From: JBALVT01 sp036960305
GTDB lineage: Bacteria > Pseudomonadota > Gammaproteobacteria > Pseudomonadales > Halieaceae
NCBI GenBank assembly: GCA_036960305.1
Contig: JBALWA010000006.1
Coordinates: 1-64,000 of the forward strand
Length of the DNA stretch: 64,000 bases
Reading direction: 5' to 3'
Below are positions 42,607-52,194 of the stretch, piece by piece (within the stretch, counting starts at the first letter, position 1; every line of letters starts with the position of its first letter). The position numbers and the translations under genes are program-made. Under the pieces are notes generated by a model that did no database searches, had not been told where the DNA came from, and saw only the letters and a program-made list of their open reading frames with translations.

Positions 42607-43656
42607 ATGTCCGCAGCCGGTTCCAGACGATCCATCGACAGCTTGATGTTGCCCACTCAGCTGTCATTGCTACTGTTGCAACTGGCAGAACCATTGGGAG
42701 CGCGTCCGACCGCCGTCCTGCACGGCACGGGTTTATCCCCAGCCGACCTTGAAAACCACGACACATGGATTAGCTACCGGCAGTCCATGAAGATCATCGA
42801 AAATGCCTATCAGCAAACGGGCAGCGCCACTCTGGGCCTGGAAGTGGGTTCGGCAGAAGACATCAGTACCTTTGGCATCCTGGGTTACGCGATGCTCAGC
42901 TGCGCCACAGTCGGAGAGGCAATAGCTGTGGGCGAGAAATATCAACGCACCGCCCAGGCGATATGTGATACACGCCTTGAAATACGTGAAAACTCAATCG
43001 CCATGGCCGCAGACACGCCCTTTGTGGTCAAACCAGAATGCTATCGCTTTGCGGTTGAGGCGCTTTTCTCCGGTATTATGGAGATCCTCCGAATCCTCAC
43101 GGGCGAAGAGTTCTACCCCATCGAAATCCAGTGCGTCTATGAGGACCCTGGCTACCGTGAACTGTATAAGACGATATTCCGATGCCCGGTGGAATTCGGC
43201 GCCCCGGCTAATCGCGTGGTAGTGGACAGAGCCTTTATGGATCTGCCCGTTTTGCAGGCCAACAAATTTAACGCCCGTATGAGTGAAAAGATGTGCGAGG
43301 AAATTCTGCACAAGTACGTCGGTGAAAAAGATCTGACCACCCGAATACGCCACATCATTCTGCGCGTACCCGGACAATTTCCCGATGAAGCCGCAGTGGC
43401 AGATGCACTAACCATGAGCGCGCGCACCTTAAGGCGTCAGCTGTCTGCCCTGGATACTTCCTATCGGGAACTCCTCGATCAGGTGCGCGCGGAGCTCGCC
43501 CAACAGTACTTACAGAACTCTGGCCTCAAGGTCGAGCAAGTTGCCTTGTTACTGGGCTATACAGAGACCACCAATTTCCGTCGCGCTTTCAAGCGCTGGC
43601 TGGGCGTGTCACCCCAGGACTACCGCTTGCAACTGGCGCAGGGCTCTACCGTATAG
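42607..43656 (+). CDS. AraC family transcriptional regulator
   Basis: A 349-residue AraC protein. The N-terminal 200 residues match the arabinose-binding-like regulator domain (ISYRQSMKIIENAYQQTGSATLGLEVG). The C-terminal double HTH has LTMSARTLRRQLSALDTSYRELLDQVR and VALLLGYTETTNFRRAFKRWLGVSPQDYR. Such regulators commonly lie beside monooxygenase or lipase genes that they activate. Start ATG follows GAGATG without a strong Shine-Dalgarno. It is the last gene of the SDR-SDR-BVMO run. Confidence 0.9.
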   Translation: MSAAGSRRSIDSLMLPTQLSLLLLQLAEPLGARPTAVLHGTGLSPADLENHDTWISYRQSMKIIENAYQQTGSATLGLEVGSAEDISTFGILGYAMLSCATVGEAIAVGEKYQRTAQAICDTRLEIRENSIAMAADTPFVVKPECYRFAVEALFSGIMEILRILTGEEFYPIEIQCVYEDPGYRELYKTIFRCPVEFGAPANRVVVDRAFMDLPVLQANKFNARMSEKMCEEILHKYVGEKDLTTRIRHIILRVPGQFPDEAAVADALTMSARTLRRQLSALDTSYRELLDQVRAELAQQYLQNSGLKVEQVALLLGYTETTNFRRAFKRWLGVSPQDYRLQLAQGSTV

Positions 43657-43742
43657 GTTTCCCGAAACGCCTTCTCAAAATCCGTTTTGTCACTCTTAGT
43701 GGTTATTCCACCCCAATGGCATAACCACGATACTCTCACCCC

Positions 43743-44978
43743 ATGAAAACGATAATCTCAGTGAACGGTGGGCGGCTGTGGTCGCGCATGATGGACATGG
43801 CCCAATTTGGCGCGCTTCCCGGTGGCGGCTGTAACCGTCAGGCCCTAACGGATGAGGACCTGGCCGGAAGGGAACAATTTATCCAGTGGTGCCGTGACAT
43901 TGGCTGCAGTATTCGCATCGATACCATAGGCAATATTTTTGCGCGCCTGCCCGGGCAGGACGACACACTGGCGCCGGTCATTACCGGTAGTCATCTGGAC
44001 ACACAACCCAGTGGCGGTAAATTCGACGGTATCTACGGCGTACTGGGGGGACTGGAAGTACTGGCCACGATTGTCGAGTCTGGCAGGCAACACCGCCGGC
44101 CACTGGAAGTAGTAGTGTGGACCAACGAGGAGGGCTGCCGCTTCGACACGGCCATGATGGGCTCCGCGGTCTGGTCGGGCAATATGTCACTGGCGGATGC
44201 CTATGCGCTGGTTGACCGCAACGGCGCGACCGTAGAACAGGAACTGACAAGAATTGGGCATCTGGGTGACATTCCCGCCGCTGTCTTTGAGGTGCATGCC
44301 GCACTGGAACTGCATATCGAGCAGGGACCGGTACTGGAAGCAGAACGCAAAGAGATCGGCGTCGTTACCGGGGTGCAGCACATGAGCCGCCACCGCGTTG
44401 TGATCCAGGGCCAGGAAGCCCATGCGGGGCCAACCCCCATGACCCTGCGCAAAGACCCAATGATGGCGCTGGCCAGGTTCCTGCCACAGCTTTATGCACT
44501 GGCAGATCAACACGCCCCGGACGGACGTGTCACCTTTGGCTACATCGACGCCAGCCCCGGCTCCAGTAATACCGTGCCGGGAAGATTGGAACTGACCGTG
44601 GATATTCGTCATCCCCAGCAGCAGGCATACGACGCCATGCTGGCAGGCTTTGAAAAGGCCGTAAGCAATGCCTGCACCTCGTTGGACCTGCCTTTCGACA
44701 TGCACTGTTTCTGGCTCGCACCCGGTATTGAATTTAATGGTCACTGTGTGGATGCAGTGCGCCGCGCCACCCAATCCCGGGACTACAGCTGTCGTGACAT
44801 AGTTTCCGGAGCCGGGCACGACGCCTGCAACCTGTCCTCAGTGGTACCCACCAGTATGATATTCATCCCCTGTGCCGATGGCTTGAGCCATAACGAGGCC
44901 GAATACGCTGAGCCGGAACACCTCACCCAGGGTGCCAATATCCTACTGGATGCCATGCTCACCCTGGCAGATCAGTGA
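43743..44978 (+). CDS. M20-family Zn-dependent amidohydrolase (N-carbamoyl-amino-acid / allantoate amidohydrolase type)
   Basis: A 411-residue M20/M28-like hydrolase. Metal ligands are visible as H84 in GSHLDTQPSGG, D95 in GGKFDG, E129/E130 in TNEEG, His in HIEQGPVLE and the late His of CADGLSHNEAEY. GGKFDGIYGVLGGLEVL is the family signature. Members cleave the ureido or N-carbamoyl group of amino acids, allantoate or ureidoglycine, releasing ammonia. Its final TGA overlaps the start of the MFS gene (GTGA), so it is coupled to transport. Confidence 0.86.
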   Translation: MKTIISVNGGRLWSRMMDMAQFGALPGGGCNRQALTDEDLAGREQFIQWCRDIGCSIRIDTIGNIFARLPGQDDTLAPVITGSHLDTQPSGGKFDGIYGVLGGLEVLATIVESGRQHRRPLEVVVWTNEEGCRFDTAMMGSAVWSGNMSLADAYALVDRNGATVEQELTRIGHLGDIPAAVFEVHAALELHIEQGPVLEAERKEIGVVTGVQHMSRHRVVIQGQEAHAGPTPMTLRKDPMMALARFLPQLYALADQHAPDGRVTFGYIDASPGSSNTVPGRLELTVDIRHPQQQAYDAMLAGFEKAVSNACTSLDLPFDMHCFWLAPGIEFNGHCVDAVRRATQSRDYSCRDIVSGAGHDACNLSSVVPTSMIFIPCADGLSHNEAEYAEPEHLTQGANILLDAMLTLADQ

Positions 44979-46114
44979 GCCAACACCGCAGCCTGTTAAC
45001 GCTGGCTGCGGCCTGCGGAATGGGCGCGATGGGCGCCCTGGTCTTTCTGGCCCTGCCGCTACTGATCGGCCTGTTCATTGACGAACGGGGCTTTAGCGAA
45101 CAACAGGCCGGCCTGATCGCCAGTGCCTACTTCGCCACCTACTTTATCGCCAGCGCGTCTGCTTTTCTGTGGATAGATCATGTAAGGCCGGGGCGAAGTG
45201 GCGCTGTCGCATGCCTGTGCATCGCCATGGGCCCCTACCTCGCGACCCTGGTTACTTCGCCGATGGGCCTCGCCAGTAGCCTGGCACTGGCAGGCGTCGG
45301 TGGCGGCATGCTCTTCAGTCTTGCCACCAGTATCATCTCGCGAAGGGCACAGGCAGACCGGGACTTCGGCTGGCTGCTGGCAACACAACAACTATTGGCA
45401 GCGCTGTTTTTGTTCGCCAGCACTGACTGGAATCTGGCAACCACATTACTGTGCGTCAGCGGGTTATCCCTGCTACTTCTGCCCGGCATGACAGCTCTGT
45501 CAGGCTACGAACACGTCCCGGCAAGCCCACCGGGTAAAAACGACCTGTCCGCAAAAAGTAGTCCCGCATGGCTCGCACTGCTGGCCCTGATGATTAACTT
45601 CATGGCGCTCTCCGCACTTTGGGCCTTTGTAGACCGTATCGGCTCTCATTCGGGCCTTGACAGCGAACAACTGGGCTCTGCCCTGTCTCTGTCCATGCTG
45701 GCCGGATTGGCCGGCGCACTGTTGGTGACGGGACTGGCAGATCGCCTGGGTAGGCAGGCACCGCTCTGGCTCAGCGCGATCGCGTTCCTGTCGGTTTGTG
45801 TGGGCTACCGCCTGGACATGAACTGGACCTTATTTCTCACGGTAACTGCCCTGCTGTCCTTCAGCTGGAACTTTGGCCTCGCCTATCAGATGGGCGTCGT
45901 CGCCACCCTGGACGGTGACGGCCGCTTTTCGGCACTCATTCCAGCGGCACAGGGCGCCGGAGCAATGCTGGGGCCTGTTATGGGGGGCATGCTGGCCATG
46001 GGGGGCAACTACGATAACTTGCTTCTATGCGTTTCCGCACTGGTGATTATCAGTATCGCCGGCTTTTCTATTTTGGCGCGACGGCCAGCTTTTACGCGGC
46101 CTGCGGCAGGATAA
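44975..46114 (+). CDS. MFS transporter
   Basis: A 379-residue major facilitator protein with about 12 hydrophobic segments. GTG start overlaps the amidohydrolase stop. It is paralogous to the MFS at 56428: both contain the pattern QxGLIAxAYFxxY after the first helices. The loop between TM2 and TM3 holds WIDHVRPGRSGAV. Likely uptake of an amino acid-like or amide substrate through the inner membrane, following the outer membrane receptor encoded next. Confidence 0.84.
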   Translation: MSQHRSLLTLAAACGMGAMGALVFLALPLLIGLFIDERGFSEQQAGLIASAYFATYFIASASAFLWIDHVRPGRSGAVACLCIAMGPYLATLVTSPMGLASSLALAGVGGGMLFSLATSIISRRAQADRDFGWLLATQQLLAALFLFASTDWNLATTLLCVSGLSLLLLPGMTALSGYEHVPASPPGKNDLSAKSSPAWLALLALMINFMALSALWAFVDRIGSHSGLDSEQLGSALSLSMLAGLAGALLVTGLADRLGRQAPLWLSAIAFLSVCVGYRLDMNWTLFLTVTALLSFSWNFGLAYQMGVVATLDGDGRFSALIPAAQGAGAMLGPVMGGMLAMGGNYDNLLLCVSALVIISIAGFSILARRPAFTRPAAG

Positions 46115-46196
46115 CCACTAAAGGGTACGCGCCAACTCGCCCGAACGTACTAGTATCATTCAACAACATAACAGTAAAACTGGTAGGAGATACCCC

Positions 46197-48476
46197 ATGT
46201 TCAAGCGAAGCATATTGGCAACGGCCGTCGGCCTTGTAGCAAGCAGCCTGATAGCCACGACCCAGGCACAACCGGTACTGGAAGAGGTGATGGTGACAGC
46301 ACAGAAACGCACCGCCTCGGTGAACGACGTGCCCATTACCATGACCGCGATGAGCGCCGATGACCTGAAAGACCTACGCATCACGGATGCCATGGATATC
46401 CAGGCCTACACCACCAACATTGACATCAAGGGCACGCTGGGCGGCACCAACCCGGCCATTACCATTCGCGGTATCGGCCTGAACGACTTCAACGCCAACA
46501 ACAACCCGGCGGTGGGTGTGTATGTTGACGAAGTATTTCTGGTGTCTTCGGGCATGCTGAACTTCAGCACCTACGATATCGAGCGCATCGAAGTACTGAA
46601 GGGCCCGCAGGGCACGCTTTACGGCCGCAACTCCACGGGCGGCGCACTGAATTACTTCACCACCAAACCCGATTTTGAATCCTCGGGCTACGTCAACGTC
46701 ACTGCCGGCAATTACGAGTTATTTGAAGTCGACGGCGCCTACGGCAATGCCATTAGCGAAAATTGGGCATACCGGGTTTCGGGTAAATGGTCTGACCAGG
46801 GTGAAAACTACATCGACAATGTCCTTGGTGATGATTTTGACGGCTCCGACATGGCCTCTGGCCGGCTGGCCCTACGTTATCAGGGTGACCGCTTGTTATT
46901 TGACACCAGCCTGACAGTAGGCAGCCAGAGCATGGGTTTTACACCGTTCAAAAACAAGGGTTACGCTGACATCAATGACCCCGACCTGATCGCCCGCTGC
47001 CCCAGCGCCGCCAGTGGCAACCCCAAGCAAGACTTTAGCTGCGTGTCCCAGTTACTGGGTGTTGGCGGCATCTTTCTCAACGTGGATGTGGAGACATTCC
47101 CCAATCAGGACTTCGAAGAGGCAACCTACGCCAACAATATACCCACCCCGACCACCGACACTGACTCGGTATTCTGGGTGGGCCGTTTTGACTACCAGGT
47201 GGGCGACAGGGGCACATTCACCTCGGTAACCAGCTACGGAGATATTGACCGCGAATACGCTGATTCAGTATGGGGCTCTCCCAAGGGCTATCGCTACTTT
47301 GATGCTGCCAGGGAAGAAACCATTGAACAGGTCACCCAGGAATTCCGCTATGCCCATGTAACCGAGGCTGTCAATTGGACCACCGGCCTGTTTTATTCTT
47401 ATGACGAGGTCACCTCTGATGCCTTAGTTGACGCCAGCGACGCCCTGGCCACGCGCTACTTTATTGACTATGAGCAGGAGACCACTGCAGCGGCGCTGTT
47501 TTCACAGCTTGAATACAGCTTCAGTGACCAGTGGAGCGTCGAGGTGGGCGCCCGTTACTCCTGGGAGGAACGCGACTTTGTCGGGGGCACCACCGATTTG
47601 AACCCCTTTGACCAGAGTGTTGTACTTTACTTGCCGGTAGACTTTGGCGGCTTCGGTCTACCAGAAGATTTTACCGGCCCCTTGCCTCTTACCACCGACA
47701 CCAAAATCAAGTTCGATGACAGCGATGTTTCCTGGCGTCTGGGCGCAAACTTCCGGCCTGGCGACGACTGGCTGATTTTTGCCAGTGCCAGTACTGGTTT
47801 CAAGAGTGGCATCGTATTCTCTGATATCACTTTCGCTCCCGAGGAAATGGGTCCACTGGACCCGGAAGACCTGCTCGCCTACGAAATTGGTTTTAAGGGC
47901 ACTCTGGCCCAGGGCAGTGTGCAGTTCAATGGTGCGGCTTTCCTGTATGAATATGAGGACATACAGACTCAGGTTCCCACCGACCTTGCACTGACCTTCA
48001 CCAATGCTGAAGAGGCCGATATCACGGGTCTTGAGTTGGATCTTAACTGGCAGGCAACAGAAGGCTTGAACTTGAGAGCCGGCGTCAGCTGGCTGGATAC
48101 TGAATTCAACTCTCCTGGACTGGACGGCAACGAGCTGCCCAACGCACCCGAGCTGCAATACACGCTTATCGCACGCTACAACCTGGTGATGGGCAACGGC
48201 ATGGGTATGGGCTTTCAGGCTGACCTGAAGTACTCCGATGAGATGTTCAAGGAGGCAACCAATGACGTACTGGCGCGTAGCGAGGACTATACCGTCTACA
48301 ACGCCCGCATTAGTCTGAGCGGCCAGGATGACCGTTGGGAAGTGGCGATATGGGGTAAAAATCTGGGAAATGAAGAATATTTGCAGCATACCTTTGTCAC
48401 CGGATTCTTTACTGCATCGTCCAACTTATACGGCACACCGCGCACCTACGGCGCCAGCCTGACCTACAACTTCTGA
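46197..48476 (+). CDS. TonB-dependent receptor (second)
   Basis: A 759-residue receptor. The signal peptide ends near TTQAQPV; the TonB box is LEEVMVTAQKR. The plug has ITIRGIGLNDF and EVLKGPQGTLYGRNSTGGALNYFTTKP, and the barrel ends TYGASLTYNF with a C-terminal Phe. AGGAG is 8 bases before the ATG. It has an unusually Asp-rich barrel surface. It follows the amidohydrolase-MFS pair, so the likely cargo is that pathway's substrate. Terminator at 48500 ends the unit. Confidence 0.92.
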   Translation: MFKRSILATAVGLVASSLIATTQAQPVLEEVMVTAQKRTASVNDVPITMTAMSADDLKDLRITDAMDIQAYTTNIDIKGTLGGTNPAITIRGIGLNDFNANNNPAVGVYVDEVFLVSSGMLNFSTYDIERIEVLKGPQGTLYGRNSTGGALNYFTTKPDFESSGYVNVTAGNYELFEVDGAYGNAISENWAYRVSGKWSDQGENYIDNVLGDDFDGSDMASGRLALRYQGDRLLFDTSLTVGSQSMGFTPFKNKGYADINDPDLIARCPSAASGNPKQDFSCVSQLLGVGGIFLNVDVETFPNQDFEEATYANNIPTPTTDTDSVFWVGRFDYQVGDRGTFTSVTSYGDIDREYADSVWGSPKGYRYFDAAREETIEQVTQEFRYAHVTEAVNWTTGLFYSYDEVTSDALVDASDALATRYFIDYEQETTAAALFSQLEYSFSDQWSVEVGARYSWEERDFVGGTTDLNPFDQSVVLYLPVDFGGFGLPEDFTGPLPLTTDTKIKFDDSDVSWRLGANFRPGDDWLIFASASTGFKSGIVFSDITFAPEEMGPLDPEDLLAYEIGFKGTLAQGSVQFNGAAFLYEYEDIQTQVPTDLALTFTNAEEADITGLELDLNWQATEGLNLRAGVSWLDTEFNSPGLDGNELPNAPELQYTLIARYNLVMGNGMGMGFQADLKYSDEMFKEATNDVLARSEDYTVYNARISLSGQDDRWEVAIWGKNLGNEEYLQHTFVTGFFTASSNLYGTPRTYGASLTYNF

Positions 48477-48499
48477 GTCGTACCTTCGGGTACATTATG

Positions 48500-48523
48500 G
48501 CGGGCTTCGGCCTGCTTTTTTTT
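48500..48523 (+). terminator. Rho-independent terminator after TonB receptor 2
   Basis: GCGGGC-TTCG-GCCTGC (one G-T pair) followed by eight T. A second UUCG hairpin, GTACC-TTCG-GGTAC, stands just upstream at 48480-48493 and overlaps nothing coding. Both lie before the convergent LuxR gene. Confidence 0.85.
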
Positions 48524-48525
48524 GG

Positions 48526-49377
48526 CTAGGGTTTACGGGTTATTTCAAAGTAATGGGTGAGCGGGTCAACGTCGGCGTCAAAGGGCACAAGCGAAATGGC
48601 CTCCAGGAACAGTGAGAACAGTTCGGCCTGGGATGAGATGTCCAGCTTGGCGTGAAAGCGCTTATTAAACACCTTCACTGTATCCACACTGATTTCCAAC
48701 AGACGGGCAATCGACTTATTGGAGTGGCCCTTGAGAATCAACTGCACGACCTCGCACTCACGTTTACTGAGGTGGTCTTTACCAAAATTACGGAATGCGA
48801 TATCCAGTGGGGCGGAAAAATTTATCTCACCCTCGCCCGCGGACTGCTGTCGGCGGCACAACTCGGCCAATACCGGCAGGGCCGTTTGCAGCTCGGCCAA
48901 TTGTGCCGGATCAACAGGCGTAGAAGCGCGATTGCCCAGGGACAGCAGGATGGCGTGGTCGCCGTCGAGATTAATCAGCACGCCCCACTCGTCGCTGAGG
49001 CCGGTACCCAGGTAATAACTGCGATAGTACTCACTGTCGAAAAAGTTGTCCGGTGCCACATCCTGCAGCCGGTAGATGCCATCCGGCGCGTTAGCCAGAA
49101 ACAGACCATAAAAGGGGTCCAGCAAATACGCGCCGTTATACCATTCAACGATGGTGCTGTCGGCAAACTCTTCAGGTAAATCATCATAGAGGTGTATGGG
49201 GCGATGTGCGGTACTCAGCCAGACCACCATCGTGCTCTGGAATCCAGACAGATATTCGCAACCCGCCGAAAACTTCGCATAAAAATCCTTGTGCGCCAGT
49301 CCCGCTATCATAGCGGCGAGCGACTGCTGCCATTGGGTACTTGCAAGATTTCCAGCCACGCAAAAAACTCCAGCCAT
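48526..49377 (-). CDS. LuxR-type helix-turn-helix regulator
   Basis: A 283-residue regulator. The last 75 residues form a LuxR/GerE HTH: LSKRECEVVQLILKGHSNKSIARLLEISVDTVKVFNKRFHAKL. The first 190 residues are a sensor-like domain that I do not recognise (YNGAYLLDPFYGLFLANAPDGIYRLQDV). No phosphoacceptor receiver and no acyl-homoserine lactone synthase lie nearby. An M at 49311 is another possible start. It lies between TonB receptor 2 and the aminotransferase genes, and probably controls one of them. Confidence 0.83.
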   Translation of the reverse strand: MAGVFCVAGNLASTQWQQSLAAMIAGLAHKDFYAKFSAGCEYLSGFQSTMVVWLSTAHRPIHLYDDLPEEFADSTIVEWYNGAYLLDPFYGLFLANAPDGIYRLQDVAPDNFFDSEYYRSYYLGTGLSDEWGVLINLDGDHAILLSLGNRASTPVDPAQLAELQTALPVLAELCRRQQSAGEGEINFSAPLDIAFRNFGKDHLSKRECEVVQLILKGHSNKSIARLLEISVDTVKVFNKRFHAKLDISSQAELFSLFLEAISLVPFDADVDPLTHYFEITRKP

Positions 49378-49471
49378 GAGGGACAGTCACTGTACCCAAT
49401 CGGGGTAATGGGCGTCAATCACGCTCCTGCCTAGTATGCATACACGACAATAAGATTTACGGAGTACCGCC

Positions 49472-50878
49472 ATGTCTACGCAAAAGCAGCCATCCTCTAT
49501 CTGGCAAATGGACAAAAATCACTTTATCCACCCCTATACCGACTACTCGGTATTTGACGCCGAGGGTAGCCAGGTCATCAGTGCGGCCTCGGGCGTTACC
49601 GTGAGCGACGACAAGGGCCGGGAATACCTGGATGCCATTGCCGGCCTATGGTGCGTCAACATCGGTCACGGCCGCGAGGAAATGGCCAACGCCATCCGCG
49701 ACCAGGTAATGCAAATGCAGTACTACAACCCCTTCGGGCACAGCACTAATGAGCCTGCTGCCCGGCTCGCGGCCAAATTGGCGGAGCTTGCTCCCGGTTC
49801 CCTCAACCACGTGTTTTATTCCACCGGCGGCTCCACCGCCAATGATGTCGCCGCCAGGCTGGCCCATTACTATTTTGCACAGCGTGGCCTGCCCGCCAAG
49901 AAAAAAATCATTTCTCGCCTGGATGGTTATCACGGCAGTACCTATTTCGCCGCCAACCTCACCGGTATCCACGGCACCAAGATCGGTTTTAACCGCCTGG
50001 CCGAGGACATGATCCACCATGTGTCAGCAGCAAACCTGTACCGTGCACCCGAGGGCATGGACGAACAGAGCTACTGCGACTTCCTGGTCACGGAGCTGGC
50101 CAATCGCATAGAACAACTGGGTGCCGATAATATCGCCGCCTTTTTTGCCGAGCCGGTAATGGGTGCCGGCGGCGTGCTGGTTGCGCCCAAAGGCTATCAC
50201 CAGCGCATTCAGCAGCTGTGCAAGGCCAACGACATCCTGTTTGTGGCCGATGAAGTGGTCACTGCATTCTGTCGTCTGGGGGAGTGGTTTGTGTCCGACA
50301 GCCTGTACGACTGCCAGCCGGATATCCTGGTCAGTGCCAAGGGCATCAGCTCCGGCTACATCCCGCTGGGAGCAACCATCATCTCTGATGAAATTTACGC
50401 TGAGATCGCCCGTCCACAGGTAGAAGGCGGCGTACTGAGCATGGGCTTTACCTACAGCGGCCATGCCGTGGCCTGCGCAGCTGCCCTGAAAAACATTGAA
50501 ATCATGGAGCGTGAAAATCTGTGCCAGCACGTGCGCGACACCGGTCCCGCCCTGCTGCGTGAGCTACAGGCACTGAATGAGCTGCCGATTGTAGGCGACA
50601 TTCGTGGCAGCCACTTTATGGTAGGCATCGAACTGGTCGCTGACAAGGCGAGCAAAACCGGCTTTGACGCCACCGTCGGTTCCGCCCAACGCGTGTTCAA
50701 ACGCTGCCTGAACCGGGGTTTGATCGTAAGACCCGTGGGCAATGTCATTGTGCTGTCACCGCCACTGATTTTCACAGAGCAGCACTGCAGGCAAGTTGCC
50801 GCTACACTGTATGACAGTATCAATGAAACTGCCGCTGAACTGAAAGTGGCTGGCCTGGTTAAGGAGCAAGCGGCATGA
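49472..50878 (+). CDS. class III (omega) aminotransferase
   Basis: A 468-residue PLP aminotransferase. SNGGSTAND-like STGGSTANDVAARL (PLP phosphate), FVADEVVTAF with D260 (ring N) and the Schiff-base Lys290 in ILVSAKGISSGYIPLG. WCVNIGHGREEM near the N-terminus is typical. These enzymes move the amino group of beta-alanine, 4-aminobutyrate, putrescine or similar amines to pyruvate or 2-oxoglutarate. ATG has GGAG 8 bases before it. Stop overlaps the next gene (ATGA). Confidence 0.9.
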   Translation: MSTQKQPSSIWQMDKNHFIHPYTDYSVFDAEGSQVISAASGVTVSDDKGREYLDAIAGLWCVNIGHGREEMANAIRDQVMQMQYYNPFGHSTNEPAARLAAKLAELAPGSLNHVFYSTGGSTANDVAARLAHYYFAQRGLPAKKKIISRLDGYHGSTYFAANLTGIHGTKIGFNRLAEDMIHHVSAANLYRAPEGMDEQSYCDFLVTELANRIEQLGADNIAAFFAEPVMGAGGVLVAPKGYHQRIQQLCKANDILFVADEVVTAFCRLGEWFVSDSLYDCQPDILVSAKGISSGYIPLGATIISDEIYAEIARPQVEGGVLSMGFTYSGHAVACAAALKNIEIMERENLCQHVRDTGPALLRELQALNELPIVGDIRGSHFMVGIELVADKASKTGFDATVGSAQRVFKRCLNRGLIVRPVGNVIVLSPPLIFTEQHCRQVAATLYDSINETAAELKVAGLVKEQAA

Positions 50879-52194
50879 GTGAGTTACACCAGTTACCGCA
50901 GTCGGGTGAATCCAGCGACGCCGTGATGGCAAAGATTCGCGACTTCCGCGCATCCATGACCTCCAGTGAACGCGGCAAGCTCAGCAGTACCGCCTTTCAA
51001 GGCCGCGACGAGATGGGCAAACTGGTCTACGAATCATTTATGGAGTTCCTCGGCTGGAACGGACTGTTCAGCTTTCAGGAGCCCGCTGCCGCCCAGATGG
51101 AAAACGACGTACTGGATATCTGCGTGGGCCTGTTTGGCGGCGGAGAACAAGGCCGCGCCAACCTGACATCGGGCGGCACCGAGAGTAACTACTGTGGTCT
51201 GCACGCCATGCGCGCCTGGGCCAGAGAACACAAACCCGGGATTACAGAACCTGAAATCCTCGCGCCCTACTCCACCCACTCCACGGTGCACAAAACCGCC
51301 AAATACCTGGACCTGAAGTTAATCACCGTGCCACAGAATGACGATTTAACTGCTGACGTGGATGCCCTGGCGGCGGCGATTGGCCCCAACACCATTGGCA
51401 TTGTCGGCTCGGCCCCCAATTGGCCTTACGGCCACGTGGATCCCATCGAGGCGTTCGGCCAGCTGGCGATAGAACACAAGCTGTGGCTGCACGTGGATGC
51501 CTGTGTGGGTGGCTATATCCTGCCCTTTATGCGCGAACTGGGAGAAGACATTCCGCCCTACGATTTTTCCGTGCCCGGCGTGCGTTCCATGTCCGGTGAC
51601 CTGCACAAATACGGCTATGCACCCAAGCCCTGCTCCACGGTGCTGTGGCGTTCGCAGGAAGAACAGGCCTACCATTTCGTGCCAGTGACCGAGTGGGCCT
51701 GTGGCCTGTACTTGTCACAGAGCTTTATCGGCAGCCGCCCAATGGGCCCCGTCGCTGGTATCTGGGCACTCATGCATTATTGGGGCCGGGAGGGCTATCT
51801 GCAAAATGCCCGCAACCTGCTGCATATCAAACATACCATTACCGAGGCCTGCGAGCGTATTGAGGGGCTCAGGACCTGGGCTACCCAGGGCCCGCTGATG
51901 ATGATCGCTTCCGACGGTTTCAACATAGAACTGGTCGTGGGTGGGATGGAGGAAAAAGGCTGGCGCTTACTGGGCGTCAACAATCCCCCTGCCATCCACC
52001 TGACCCTGGACGTAATGGAAGCGCCCGACCTGCAACGGTTTGTGGACGATCTGGATGAGGTATGTTCCCGTATTCGCGCCGGTGAATTGCACGAGGAAGG
52101 CCTGCTCAGCTACGGCGGCGTGGGCGCGGCAGAAGATGCGCCCAAGTGGTTGCTCAGCGCGCTGGAAATCATGGAGAAGAAAGCCAATGGCTGA
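50875..52194 (+). CDS. PLP-dependent decarboxylase/lyase (sphingosine-1-phosphate lyase or group II decarboxylase-like)
   Basis: A 439-residue PLP enzyme of the fold-type I group II decarboxylase family. SGGTESNYCGLHAMR binds the PLP phosphate, LHVDACVGGY has the D208 ring contact, and the Schiff-base Lys245 is in SMSGDLHKYGYAPKPCS. The HKYG-x-APK pattern is closest to S1P lyase, but the context suggests an amino acid or amine. It is between an aminotransferase and an SDR, with overlaps on both sides, so all three likely act in one pathway. Confidence 0.84.
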   Translation: MSELHQLPQSGESSDAVMAKIRDFRASMTSSERGKLSSTAFQGRDEMGKLVYESFMEFLGWNGLFSFQEPAAAQMENDVLDICVGLFGGGEQGRANLTSGGTESNYCGLHAMRAWAREHKPGITEPEILAPYSTHSTVHKTAKYLDLKLITVPQNDDLTADVDALAAAIGPNTIGIVGSAPNWPYGHVDPIEAFGQLAIEHKLWLHVDACVGGYILPFMRELGEDIPPYDFSVPGVRSMSGDLHKYGYAPKPCSTVLWRSQEEQAYHFVPVTEWACGLYLSQSFIGSRPMGPVAGIWALMHYWGREGYLQNARNLLHIKHTITEACERIEGLRTWATQGPLMMIASDGFNIELVVGGMEEKGWRLLGVNNPPAIHLTLDVMEAPDLQRFVDDLDEVCSRIRAGELHEEGLLSYGGVGAAEDAPKWLLSALEIMEKKANG

